A stretch of DNA of 64,000 bases from an uncultured Sphingomonas sp. Its GTDB lineage: Bacteria; Pseudomonadota; Alphaproteobacteria; Sphingomonadales; Sphingomonadaceae. Positions 44,338 through 53,213 of the stretch are shown piece after piece. Positions within the stretch are counted from its first letter, which is position 1; every line of letters starts with the position of its first letter. Where the stretch lies: contig NZ_CAJYHX010000006.1 in assembly GCF_913774285.1 (NCBI RefSeq), positions 1 through 64,000 on the forward strand, read 5' to 3'. Under the pieces are notes generated by a model that saw only the letters and a list, made by a program, of their open reading frames with translations, was not told the DNA's origin and made no database searches. Both the position numbers and the translations under genes were made by a program.

Positions 44338-44985
44338 ATGTCGCTTGCTTCTCATCCCAGCATCTCCTGGTGCCGTTGTGCAGGCCAGGCGGTCTTCCTG
44401 GACCTGGAAGGCGACCGCTATTTCTGCCTGCCCGAGCCCCTAGATGCGATCTTCCAGCGCTGGGCTGCCGGCGAAGCGATCGACCGGGACGCGCACACCG
44501 CGCTGGTCGCCGCCGGCGTCGCTGGCGCCGATCCCACACAACGTCCGCAGCCCGTCTCGTTTTCGGTTGCGAGGCGAGACCTCGCCCATGCCGGTCCAGG
44601 CAGAGCTGTATGGACCTCGGCGAAGGCGATTTTCGGTCAGTTGCGCGCGAAGTACTGGCTCCGACGGCGGCCGCTGGCGAATATCCTGCGAGACCTTCCG
44701 TCACCCGCCGCGTCGGCAGCTCGATCGCCGGGTGAAGCGTCGCTGCAGGCAATCGCTGGCGCGTTCGCGACGAGCGCCATGGTCCTCCCCGCAGCTGACC
44801 AATGCCTGCCCCGGGCGATCGCTGCAGCCCGTCTCTGTTGGCACCGCGGATTGGATGCCGCGCTGATCCTGGGCGTTCGCCTTCACCCCTTCGCCGCGCA
44901 TAGCTGGGTTCAGTCCGGAGATGCCGTCGTGGTCGGCGACCTCGAGCAGGTGCGGCTCTACACCCCGATCCTGGTGCTGCAGTGA
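44338..44985 (+). CDS. Lasso peptide B protein (RRE fused to leader peptidase)
   Basis: A 215-residue maturation enzyme. Residues about 10-50 (AVFLDLEGDRYFCLPEPLDA) form the RRE-like leader-binding domain; the C-terminal half is the transglutaminase-like cysteine protease that removes the leader, with Cys156 in DQCLPRAIAAA, His188 in FAAHSWVQ and Asp195 in SGDAVV as the likely triad. Fused B1-B2 architecture is typical of proteobacterial clusters. Stop overlaps the GTG of the C gene (GTGA). GAGGG precedes the ATG. Confidence 0.9.
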   Translation: MSLASHPSISWCRCAGQAVFLDLEGDRYFCLPEPLDAIFQRWAAGEAIDRDAHTALVAAGVAGADPTQRPQPVSFSVARRDLAHAGPGRAVWTSAKAIFGQLRAKYWLRRRPLANILRDLPSPAASAARSPGEASLQAIAGAFATSAMVLPAADQCLPRAIAAARLCWHRGLDAALILGVRLHPFAAHSWVQSGDAVVVGDLEQVRLYTPILVLQ

Positions 44986-46763
44986 GGCCGCGTTATCTCC
45001 TGCTGGTCGGGGACCGGGAGGCGGTCTCTCTGGCAACGGCGCGCGTCGCGGCGCGTACGGGCCTTGCGGTAGCACACAGCGCCCATGGCTTTGCAGTTCT
45101 GACGAACGAGGCCTGCACATGTATCACCGTCGATCCGGAGGCGGTGGTCATCGGCACCCTATTCCCGAGGCAGGGTCCGGCACGCGCGGTGACTGCCCTC
45201 AGCGAGGCAGAACGGGCGCATCTATCGCGCCATGGCTTCGCCGCGCTGCTCGAAGCCTGGTGGGGCGGCTATGTGGGCGTCCGGTCCCAAGGCGGTCGGA
45301 CGCAAGTCATCCGCGATCCCTCCGCTGCGCTGCCCTGCTACCGAGCCGAACAGGGCGGGTCGACGCTCTTCGCTTCGGATCTCGCCCTTCTGGAAGCAGC
45401 GAGCGGCCGGAGGTATCCGGTGGCCTGGGATGCCCTCGGCCGAGTCCTGTACTCGGCGGGCCTGCCCACCCCCGAGACCGCACTTGCCGGCATCGGCGAC
45501 CTCCGCGCTGGCGACATCATAACGCTCGACGGCGTGGCAGAGCAGACGGCCACCGGTTGGTCCCCCTGGACGTTCGCCGATCCTCGCAACGACGAGGAAA
45601 GCGCCGCGACCGCCGAACGGCTGCGGCGCGTCGTCGAACACTGCGTCGCCGGCTGGGCATCGCTCTATGGGCGTCCGTTGCTGAGCCTGTCGGGCGGGCT
45701 CGATTCGTCCATCGTTGCGGCCTGTCTCGGCGGCGCCAGGCCAAGCGCCGAGTGCCTGACGCTGTACACCGACGATGCCGCAGGCGACGAACGCGCCTTC
45801 GCGAAGCTGGTGTGCGACGCGGTTGGCCTGCCGCTCTCCGAACACCGCTACGACCTGGATGCCGTCGACCTGTCACGACCACTCGGCGGGCACCTGCCGC
45901 GTCCCGCAGGCCGTGTCGAAGCACAGCCATACGAGGCCGCGCATCGCGCCCTCGCACGGCAGATCGGCGCCGACGCCTTCTTCACCGGCAATGGCGGCGA
46001 CAATGTCTTCGGCTATTCGCAATCGGCTGCAGCGCTTGCGGACCGGGCCCTTCACGAAGGCCCCGGCGCCGGCGCCTTTGCGACACTACGGGACATTTGC
46101 CGACAAACCGGCGCGGGACCGCTACGCGTGACGCGCGCCGCCATGCGCCATGCACGCCAGCCCCGAGGCTATCGCTGGAAGCCGAACCCGCGCTTCCTGC
46201 ATCGCGATCTGGTCGCCTCGCTCGCCGATACGCGGCTTTCTCACCCATGGCTCGACGCCCCCGCCTCGACGCTACCGGCCAAAGCGGCACACATCGCCGC
46301 GCTGGTCCGCGCGCAGCTCACGCTCGAATCCGATCGCAGCCAGATGCTGCCGGTGGTCAATCCGCTGGTTTCGCAGCCGATCATGGAAACCTGCCTCGCC
46401 ATCCCGAGCTGGCGCTGGCGAGAGGGTGGCCGGGACCGGGCAATGGCCCGGGCGGCCTTTGCCGAGCGCCTCCCCAGCGTGATCGTCGAGCGAAGGATGA
46501 AGGGCACGCCTGACCCATTCTGCGGCGAGATCGTCCAGCGCAAACGCGCGGAGCTGCGCGCCCGGCTGCTCGACGGACAGCTCGCATATCACCGCATTCT
46601 CGATCCCGGCGCGATCGAGGAAACGCTCCGGCCCGGGCGGCCGACCACCGGAGAGGAAAATGTGCGCCTGCTCGAACTGGCGAATGTCGAGGCCTGGCTT
46701 GGTGCCCGGTCTTCCCGGCCATCCGGGGCCGAGACCGCATCCAGTGCGAGCATTGTTGGTTGA
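44982..46763 (+). CDS. Lasso peptide C protein (asparagine synthetase-like cyclase)
   Basis: A 593-residue ATP-dependent macrolactam synthetase related to asparagine synthetase B. The N-terminal part resembles the glutaminase-like domain (residues 1-200) but lacks the catalytic Cys at residue 2. The ATP-binding loop LSLSGGLDSSIVAA lies at residues 235-247, and the later IGADAFFTGNGGDNVFGY and LTLESDRSQMLPVVNPL segments form the synthetase site. It activates the Asp8 side chain and closes the ring. GTG start overlaps the B stop. 23 bases separate its stop from A2. Confidence 0.92.
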   Translation: MRPRYLLLVGDREAVSLATARVAARTGLAVAHSAHGFAVLTNEACTCITVDPEAVVIGTLFPRQGPARAVTALSEAERAHLSRHGFAALLEAWWGGYVGVRSQGGRTQVIRDPSAALPCYRAEQGGSTLFASDLALLEAASGRRYPVAWDALGRVLYSAGLPTPETALAGIGDLRAGDIITLDGVAEQTATGWSPWTFADPRNDEESAATAERLRRVVEHCVAGWASLYGRPLLSLSGGLDSSIVAACLGGARPSAECLTLYTDDAAGDERAFAKLVCDAVGLPLSEHRYDLDAVDLSRPLGGHLPRPAGRVEAQPYEAAHRALARQIGADAFFTGNGGDNVFGYSQSAAALADRALHEGPGAGAFATLRDICRQTGAGPLRVTRAAMRHARQPRGYRWKPNPRFLHRDLVASLADTRLSHPWLDAPASTLPAKAAHIAALVRAQLTLESDRSQMLPVVNPLVSQPIMETCLAIPSWRWREGGRDRAMARAAFAERLPSVIVERRMKGTPDPFCGEIVQRKRAELRARLLDGQLAYHRILDPGAIEETLRPGRPTTGEENVRLLELANVEAWLGARSSRPSGAETASSASIVG

Positions 46764-46786
46764 ACAGACGACATTGGAGAAGCATG

Positions 46787-46909
46787 ATGAACACCAAGCA
46801 CATGACGATTGAACTCGGCACCGCGAGCTTAGCCACCCGCGGTTCGATGATGGGGTTCGCGGACAGTGAGGGCGGCCTGACTTGGCAGCCCGGCCTGCAG
46901 GCGGACTGA
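46787..46909 (+). CDS. Lasso peptide precursor A2
   Basis: A 40-residue second precursor behind the C gene. Leader MNTKHMTIELGTASLATR resembles that of A1 (MNT....IELG.AS..T) with Thr at -2; the core starts GSMMGFAD (residues 19-26) and ends PGLQAD. Asp26 is core position 8, so the same eight-residue ring is expected; the tail differs and contains one Trp. ATG 46787 is preferred over ATG 46784 because GGAGAAG lies at the same 7-base spacing as in A1. The sequence TTGGAGAAG before both precursors is identical, supporting duplication. Confidence 0.88.
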   Translation: MNTKHMTIELGTASLATRGSMMGFADSEGGLTWQPGLQAD

Positions 46910-46915
46910 CCCAAG

Positions 46916-46941
46916 CGGGCGGGTGCAGCGGCATCCGCCCG
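46916..46941 (+). terminator. Hairpin after A2, between convergent operons
   Basis: CGGGCGGGTGC / GCATCCGCCCG, an 11-bp stem (one wobble) with loop AGCG, six bases past the A2 stop and 20 bases before the isopeptidase stop on the other strand. Probably a shared terminator; there is no long T-tract. Confidence 0.65.
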
Positions 46942-46961
46942 TCCCTCGAATCTACCTGGCG

Positions 46962-49085
46962 TCAGGGCGTGGGTGCTGGCACGCGTGCGGGCTTGTCGGG
47001 GATCGCCTGCACCTTCCGCATGGCCTCCCACCGCGCGATCTCCGCCTCTCGGCCGGGCGCCTTCACCCCGTTCAGCCAGAAGTCGAACCAATCGATCGCC
47101 CGCGCGTAGGTCGCGAGCCTGTGCTCGGGCTGCCATTTAACATGATGCTCGCCGGGGAACACAAACAGGTCGATCGGTCGGTCGAGGTCGCGGAGCGCGG
47201 TGAAGCTCTGCAGCGCGGCCAAATATTCGTCATCGGAAACCTGCGCGAGGATCGGCGCGTGGATCCGCTCCACATTCGGGGTAATGGCGATCTGCCGCCA
47301 CATGGCCCGCGCTTTCTCGCTGTCATCGGTGATCCGTGGATAGCCGATGCGGTAGAACTCCTTTGCAGCACCCGGCCCGACCCGAACGGGCATGCTCGTA
47401 TCCCAGCAGCAACTGCTCGACGCGAACGCCGAGAACAACGTGCTGTGCAGCAGCGCGAATTGCATGGTTGAAGACCCGTCGCTCAGCCCGGTGATCCCAA
47501 TCCGCAACGGATCCGCGATCCCGCGCGCGATAGCGGCACGCACCGGAGCCTCCACCGCTTCGAGCACGCTGCGACGGTCGGCAAAGTCCTTGAGGTTGAT
47601 CCGGTCGCCTTCGACAAAGTCGGGCGCGGCCCTCGCGCCCACCGCCTCAGGCTTGTCTACGCTCAGCACCGCAAAGCAGCGATTGGCGAACGCCTGGATG
47701 GGGTAGTCATCGCCGGTGCCGCCGCGCAGGAAGCCGCGCGACACATATTGCACCACGACCAACGGGTAGCGCTTGCCCGGCTCATACCCCACCGGCAGGA
47801 CGAGATCGGCAAAGGAGTCCAGGCCGAAGCTGTTGCGCGCATAGAGGCGTTTGACCCGCCCCAGCGTCAGGCCCGCAAACTCCGGGTTCGGGTCGAACAG
47901 CACATCGCGCCGCCCGGTGGTCGGGTCGAGCCGCTCGAGCCGGCGCGGCTGCGAGGCACCTTCACGGAGGCAGAGGATCTCGGCGCCGCTGGGCACGCAG
48001 CCGATCAGCAGGTCCTGGGTCTGGTACAGCCGGCGTGCCTTGGGTGTGCGAGGCCGCCATTCGTAGATGCCGATATTCTCTCCCCGCACGCCTTCGCGAC
48101 GGAGAAATCGCACCCGGTCACCGACCCACCAGGGGTAGCTTGCGTTGGTGCACGCCGCTGCGGTGCAGGTGCGATGTCGATCGCCGAGCTCCGTCTCGAG
48201 CACGCCACGATCGGGACGAAGGCTTTCGGGCGGCACGCGAATCCTGGCGATCCACCCGGCGGCGCCGATCGATTGGGTCCAGCTTCCCTCTTGCATCGCG
48301 GCGGCGCCGAGCAATCCCGCCTCGGCGTCTGTCGCAGGCCGCGTATCTCCCGTCGCCAGGTCGCGGAACCAGGTCTTTCGCGGAAGCGGAGCTGGCGGAA
48401 ACGGGCGATTGCTCGCCGAGGGCGCGAAGCGATCGTCATAGTGAAACCCCGAACGCCCTTCCGCTTCGATCGCGGCCAGTGCCTCGCGCAACTTAGAATC
48501 GGTCGCATAGACGATCCCGCTCCCATCGGCGGTCAGCCGAAAGTCGTCGACATCATCGAGGCTGTCGGTGATAGCCGCGCTGCCGCTGCCGTCGGTTCGG
48601 GCGCGCCAGAGCTGGATCGACTCCTTGTCGCGTCGCCGGTAGATGATCCACCGGCCATCGGGCGTCCAACGCGGCGTGATGGCATCGGCAAGCCCTGTCG
48701 GAAAATGCGCCTTGCCCCGCACATCGATTCGCAAGCGGATGAAATCGCCACCTCGGTCCACCACAACCGCCCGGCCGCTTCCCAGATCGACAACGACCAT
48801 CGCGAGGCAATACCCATTGGCGACAGGATCACCGCGCCGTAGCTGGAACGCGGCCTTGGTCCCGTCCGGCGATACCGTGAACAGTCCGCCATATTGCTGG
48901 TTGGGATCGACGGGCCCGATGTCGCGCAGTCGGACGAGATCCTCGGGGACCAGCGCGCGTTTCGCCTGTGGTGTCGCGATCGTCGGCGGCAGGATGCCGT
49001 TGCAATCGGGCGGGACGGCCGCGTGGCACGGTACCGGCAGCCACACGGTCGCGAGCAACGCCGCTAGCAGATGCCGCCTCACCAT
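46962..49085 (-). CDS. Secreted lasso peptide isopeptidase (AtxE2-like prolyl oligopeptidase family)
   Basis: A 707-residue periplasmic serine hydrolase that cuts the isopeptide bond of lasso peptides. Residues 1-23 are a signal peptide (LLAALLATVWLPVPCHA). A beta-propeller (about 50-400) precedes the alpha/beta-hydrolase domain. Ser535 in GLSDGS, Asp618/619 in VSDDEYL and His647/648 in GEHHVKW form the likely triad. ATG overlaps the stop of the TonB receptor (ATGGTGA), so the two are coupled. Convergent with A2. Confidence 0.92.
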   Translation of the reverse strand: MVRRHLLAALLATVWLPVPCHAAVPPDCNGILPPTIATPQAKRALVPEDLVRLRDIGPVDPNQQYGGLFTVSPDGTKAAFQLRRGDPVANGYCLAMVVVDLGSGRAVVVDRGGDFIRLRIDVRGKAHFPTGLADAITPRWTPDGRWIIYRRRDKESIQLWRARTDGSGSAAITDSLDDVDDFRLTADGSGIVYATDSKLREALAAIEAEGRSGFHYDDRFAPSASNRPFPPAPLPRKTWFRDLATGDTRPATDAEAGLLGAAAMQEGSWTQSIGAAGWIARIRVPPESLRPDRGVLETELGDRHRTCTAAACTNASYPWWVGDRVRFLRREGVRGENIGIYEWRPRTPKARRLYQTQDLLIGCVPSGAEILCLREGASQPRRLERLDPTTGRRDVLFDPNPEFAGLTLGRVKRLYARNSFGLDSFADLVLPVGYEPGKRYPLVVVQYVSRGFLRGGTGDDYPIQAFANRCFAVLSVDKPEAVGARAAPDFVEGDRINLKDFADRRSVLEAVEAPVRAAIARGIADPLRIGITGLSDGSSTMQFALLHSTLFSAFASSSCCWDTSMPVRVGPGAAKEFYRIGYPRITDDSEKARAMWRQIAITPNVERIHAPILAQVSDDEYLAALQSFTALRDLDRPIDLFVFPGEHHVKWQPEHRLATYARAIDWFDFWLNGVKAPGREAEIARWEAMRKVQAIPDKPARVPAPTP

Positions 49086-51685
49086 TGCTTGGTCACCGTG
49101 AAGCTGACGAAGCGGCCGATCGGCGACTGGTTGGTCGAGTCATAGGCCACATAGGTCGGGTTGGTGACACGGATGGGATCGGGTTGCTCGTTCAGCAGAT
49201 TCTGCGCGCTCAGGCGAAGTTCGATCCGATCAAGCGGACCGCGCCCTTCCCGTGTCCGAACGGAGCCACTCAGGTCGATGGTCGTGAACGAACCGATCCT
49301 CGTCGGCGTGGAAAAACGCTTGTCGGTCGTTCCGTCGAGATAGTTGAGCGCCGCGGACAGCTGAACCACCGAGGTGCGCCAGCTCGCCGCGCCCCGCGCT
49401 CGAAACTTCGGCGGCGTGAAGATCAGGCCGGAGCGGCCGACCTTCGGCAGGTTGGGCGCGGCCTGGCGATCCCCATCGAGATAAGTTGCGGACCCAGCAA
49501 TCGTCAGCTGGCTGTCTCCTCCCAACCGAGCGTCATAGTCGATCGACAGGTCGACACCCCGGATATGCTCGCGGGCGATGTTGCGCAGGCTCGAATCCAC
49601 GATCGCGGCGACCTTTGCCGGATCAAACGGCTGGCCGCTCTGGTTTGACAGCCCGGCCGCTGCCTGCGCAACGGTCGCCTGCGCCTCTGCGACACTGGGC
49701 GAGAACTGGACGAAGTTCGCCGCGGCAGGATTGCTCAGCGCGGAGAGCAGGTCGCTGATCGGGGAGGCGATGCGGTCACGATAGTCGATGTCATACCACG
49801 TCGCCTCGACCCGCAGCCCCGGGAGGAAGCGGGGCCGCACTTCTGCGGACAAGGTCGAACTCTTGGCCCGCTCGGCGTGCAGGTTCGGGCTCCCACCACC
49901 GATCGCCAGGATCGTGGCGCCCGCCGGCAGCGGCGGGCTGGGCTGTGGCGCGAACACCGAGGCCGGCAACAGGATCACCTCCCGTGCCTGGTTGACCTGC
50001 TGCAGCGTCGGGATCTTGAACGAGCGGCCCCAGCTATATTTCAGGGTAATGTCGCGGTGTGGCGAGTAGACCAAGCCGAGCTTGGGCGTCGCGACGGCGT
50101 CAATGCCCTTGTAGCTTTCATAGCGGACGGCCCCGCTCAGTCGCAGGGCGTCGATGAACGGCATCCGGTTGGCCGCCCCGACCAGCGGCACCGACAGCTC
50201 GCCATAGCCGAACGCGCTGTTGCGGCGCTCGACGGAGTCGCGCGAGACGGTGGTCACGCCGCCGCTTGTCGTGCGGACGTCGAAGTCGAGCTGGAAACGA
50301 CGATAGCCGCCACCCAGTGCGAGCCGGATGTCGCCGCCGGGCAGATGGGCAAGCGGGCCCTCGGCGCTGGCCTCGAAGTTGCTCAGCCGGTTGTCATAGG
50401 CAGCTCGACTGACGGACAGGGTGCCGTTGGTATAGCGCTGGGTATGGATGACGGTGGAACTCTCGCCATCGGTCACCTGCAGCGTTGCCTCCCAGCCGGA
50501 ACCCGGGCGGAGGTGCAAGGACGGCGTCACCGCATAGCTGCGCACCACCGGTCGGTTGTCCTGCCCATAGAAGGTGGTCGGCCCCGTCAGCGAGAAGGCG
50601 TTGACCTTGCGTGACCGGCGATCGGCGAGTTGCACGTCGAGCTCGAAAGACGCCCAGCTGGCAAAATCCTGGTGGCCGGCCAGCACCCCGCTCACCTGTC
50701 GGCTGCTGGTCGTCAACATCTGCCCGGCGTTGAGTTGGCGGGTATAGGGCCGATCGTCGGCATAGATCGGAGTCGCCTTGCTGTAGTCGAGGGCGGCCAT
50801 GAATCCGCCGCCGGCCCAGCGCGCGCCGCCGACGCCCGAATATTGCTGCTGGACGTTGCCGCCCTCGGTCGATGCGCCGACGCGCGCGCTGGTCAGGAGG
50901 CCGTCATAGTCGCGGCGCAGGATCAGGTTGGCGACGCCGCCCACCGCGTCCGAGCCGTAGAGCGCCGAGGCACCGTCGGTGATGACCTCGATGCGTTCGA
51001 GCGCCGCCACGGGAATGATCGAAATGTCGACGCCTTGATTGACGGCGTCGTAAGGGAGGCGATGACCATTGATGAGCGTCAACGTCGCGTCCGAGCCCAG
51101 CCCGCGAAGGTTGAGCGTCGTCGCGTTGTTCGCATTATTGTATCCGCCCTGGTCACCGCCCCCCGCGACCCCGGGGTTTTGCCCTCCGGTGAAATTCTGC
51201 GGGAGTATCCGTGAAACACTCGCAATGTCGGGAATGCCCTGCTCCTCCAGCCCTCGGCGCGACACGATAATGACCGGCGAAGGACCCTCGGCACCGCGGA
51301 TGCGCGAGCCGGTGACCGTGATGGCATCCTGCGTCTCTGCCTGGGCTGCCACGCTCCCAGCCCGGCCAGGGTTGCCCCGAACGACAAGTGCGCCGGCTTC
51401 CTCGCGCACCACCATCCCCTCGCCTATGGCGAGGTGCACGGCCTGCTCGACGGTGTAGCTGCCCCGAATTGCCACGGCGCGTTTGCCGCGGACCTCCTCA
51501 TCAGCGAACAGGATTTCCCGCCCGGTCTGACGCGCGATTGCGCGAAGCGTCGTCGCTAGGGCCTGCGCCGGCAAGTCGAAACTGGTCGTCGCTGCCTGGG
51601 CGTGTGCAGGGACGGCTACCATGTCGCTGTAGGAAATCGTCGCGGCAAGCATCGCCGCACAAAGCGCCCTTTTCGAGATCGTCAT
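49079..51685 (-). CDS. TonB-dependent receptor with STN signalling domain
   Basis: An 868-residue outer-membrane receptor. Signal peptide to about residue 30, STN domain (FDLPAQALATTLRAIARQTG ... VEQAVHLAIGEG, 40-100), plug (VTGSRIRG ... LNLRGLGSDATLTLINGHRL ... GSDAVGGVANLI), then a beta-barrel ending in FTVTKQW with terminal aromatic residue. STN plus FecI/FecR nearby indicates a signalling transporter; with the isopeptidase it should import lasso peptide (inference). Coupled to the isopeptidase gene. Confidence 0.92.
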   Translation of the reverse strand: MTISKRALCAAMLAATISYSDMVAVPAHAQAATTSFDLPAQALATTLRAIARQTGREILFADEEVRGKRAVAIRGSYTVEQAVHLAIGEGMVVREEAGALVVRGNPGRAGSVAAQAETQDAITVTGSRIRGAEGPSPVIIVSRRGLEEQGIPDIASVSRILPQNFTGGQNPGVAGGGDQGGYNNANNATTLNLRGLGSDATLTLINGHRLPYDAVNQGVDISIIPVAALERIEVITDGASALYGSDAVGGVANLILRRDYDGLLTSARVGASTEGGNVQQQYSGVGGARWAGGGFMAALDYSKATPIYADDRPYTRQLNAGQMLTTSSRQVSGVLAGHQDFASWASFELDVQLADRRSRKVNAFSLTGPTTFYGQDNRPVVRSYAVTPSLHLRPGSGWEATLQVTDGESSTVIHTQRYTNGTLSVSRAAYDNRLSNFEASAEGPLAHLPGGDIRLALGGGYRRFQLDFDVRTTSGGVTTVSRDSVERRNSAFGYGELSVPLVGAANRMPFIDALRLSGAVRYESYKGIDAVATPKLGLVYSPHRDITLKYSWGRSFKIPTLQQVNQAREVILLPASVFAPQPSPPLPAGATILAIGGGSPNLHAERAKSSTLSAEVRPRFLPGLRVEATWYDIDYRDRIASPISDLLSALSNPAAANFVQFSPSVAEAQATVAQAAAGLSNQSGQPFDPAKVAAIVDSSLRNIAREHIRGVDLSIDYDARLGGDSQLTIAGSATYLDGDRQAAPNLPKVGRSGLIFTPPKFRARGAASWRTSVVQLSAALNYLDGTTDKRFSTPTRIGSFTTIDLSGSVRTREGRGPLDRIELRLSAQNLLNEQPDPIRVTNPTYVAYDSTNQSPIGRFVSFTVTKQW

Positions 51686-51737
51686 TCGTTTCTCCCCGCC
51701 GGTGTCCCGGCACTGGAGCGATTGACGCAGCCGACGG

Positions 51738-51769
51738 CGAACTACGGGGTCGCGACATGAAAGAAGTTT
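51738..51769 (-). promoter_or_regulatory. Possible FecI-type promoter of the receptor-isopeptidase operon
   Basis: Read leftward: AAACTTCTTTCA followed about 8 bases later by CCCCGTAGTTCG, about 50 bases upstream of the receptor ATG. The spaced TTTC / CCCGT pattern resembles what I recall of promoters served by FecI-like sigma factors at TonB receptor genes. Motif match only. Confidence 0.32.
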
Positions 51770-51855
51770 GCGGGGGCCGCAGCAGCGCTGGGTTCCGGGA
51801 TTTGCCAGCAGCCCTTGTCCCGTCGCCGGGTGCCGCTAGGCTCCCGCGCCGAACC

Positions 51856-52512
51856 ATGTCGCGCCTTCACAGCCTCCGCGCCACGATCGACGATGTCGCC
51901 CGCTTCCTGGACGCGGAACCATTGGGGCAGATCATCCTTCCGCCCGACGTCACCGAGGGCCGCCAAGGGCTGGTGATGTTCGAGGCCGATGGCCGCAGGC
52001 GTCTGCGGATGATGCGCTGGGGCTTTCCCCGCCGGATCCGCGACACGCAATTGCAGCGGAACGAGCCTGAGATCATCGGCCTGGTAGCGGACCTCACCAA
52101 TCCGCTCTGGGAGCAGACCGTCGTCGATCCACGCTACCGCTGCATCATCCCGATCACCCATTTCGGCAACCCGGATGGCGACGAAGGCGCCAAGACACGG
52201 ACATGGTTCTCGGTCCGCGACCAACCGATCCTGGCCTGGGCGGGCTTCTGCCGGAACTTCCCCGAGGTCGGGCCCTCCTATGCGGGCATGACCATGGAGG
52301 CGAACGCAGCCAATCCGCCGACCAATGACCGCATGCCGGTACTGCTCGAGCCGCACGAGCACGCGTGCTGGCTGCACGGCTCGATCCGGGACGTGATCGG
52401 CTTCCAGTTTCGTCCGCCGATCGCCGCCGAGCAGATGGAGGTGCTGCGCACCGAAGATCCCCGGCGCGGCGGCGGCCCTCCGCCCGATGGAACGCAGTTG
52501 GACCTGCTCTAG
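51856..52512 (+). CDS. SRAP-family (YedK/HMCES-like) protein lacking catalytic residues
   Basis: A 218-residue paralog of the next gene. Family blocks are recognisable (LMRWGFPRR-like core, CIIPITHFG, KTRTWFSVRDQPILAWAGFC, NDRMPVLLEPHEHACWLHG). However, position 2 is Ser (MSRLHSLR) instead of the Cys that cross-links abasic sites, the Glu of the GFxE motif is replaced (HFGNPD), and His of HDRMP is Asn (TNDRMP). So cross-linking and proteolytic activity should be lost, leaving perhaps DNA binding or regulation. Start ATG 51856. Confidence 0.85.
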   Translation: MSRLHSLRATIDDVARFLDAEPLGQIILPPDVTEGRQGLVMFEADGRRRLRMMRWGFPRRIRDTQLQRNEPEIIGLVADLTNPLWEQTVVDPRYRCIIPITHFGNPDGDEGAKTRTWFSVRDQPILAWAGFCRNFPEVGPSYAGMTMEANAANPPTNDRMPVLLEPHEHACWLHGSIRDVIGFQFRPPIAAEQMEVLRTEDPRRGGGPPPDGTQLDLL

Positions 52513-52568
52513 CCGCAAACCATGAGCCGTGCGTTGCAGCCATCTCGCCTTCGACCTAGGCTGCCGCC

Positions 52569-53213
52569 ATGTGCAACCTCTACCACCTTCGGAAGAGCGC
52601 GGCCGAAGTCGCCGCGCACTTCGGCGTCGATACCCCGGTGCGGTCCAATGCAGGCGAGGAAGTGTATCCCGGCTATCCCGGCATGGTGGTGCGCGAGGAA
52701 GCGGGCGCGCGCGTGCTGCAGTCGATGGTGTGGGGCTTCCCGTTCCGACTGAAGGGGATGAGCCCGACCGCCAAGCCGAAGCCGGTCAACAATATCGCGG
52801 ATCTCACCAAGCCGATGTGGGTCGGGCTCGCGCGCAAGCCGGAATGGCGCTGCCTCATCCCGCTGACCGGCTTTGCCGAGGCGGAGGGCGCCAAGGGTTC
52901 GAAGACGCGGACCTGGTTCAGCGTCCAGGACGCGCCGCTTTTCGCCTGGGCGGGACTGTGGCGGGACAGCGCCGAATGGGGGCCGGTCTACTCCGGCGTC
53001 ATGACCGACTGCAACGAGGCGATCCGCCCGGTGCATGACCGCATGCCGGTGCTGCTCCACCGTGACGACCATGATCGCTGGCTGCACGGTAGCTTCGACG
53101 ACATTCTCGGCTTCCAGGCGCGCTGCTTCCCCGATGACCTGATCGTCATGGAGCGTACCGATGAGCCTTGGGTAAAGCGCAAGGGCGCCGTCGACCAGGC
53201 AGCTCTGTTCTAG
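52569..53213 (+). CDS. SOS-response-associated peptidase (SRAP, YedK/HMCES family)
   Basis: A 214-residue protein that traps abasic sites in single-stranded DNA through Cys2. It starts MCNLYHLRKSAAEVAAHFG; Glu is kept in LTGFAEAEG and His in VHDRMPVLL; YSGVMTDCNEAI and WLHGSFDDILGF are family blocks. 56 bases after the degenerate paralog, so the two may be co-transcribed. The stop overlaps that of the convergent SOS-type operon by three bases. Confidence 0.92.
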   Translation: MCNLYHLRKSAAEVAAHFGVDTPVRSNAGEEVYPGYPGMVVREEAGARVLQSMVWGFPFRLKGMSPTAKPKPVNNIADLTKPMWVGLARKPEWRCLIPLTGFAEAEGAKGSKTRTWFSVQDAPLFAWAGLWRDSAEWGPVYSGVMTDCNEAIRPVHDRMPVLLHRDDHDRWLHGSFDDILGFQARCFPDDLIVMERTDEPWVKRKGAVDQAALF

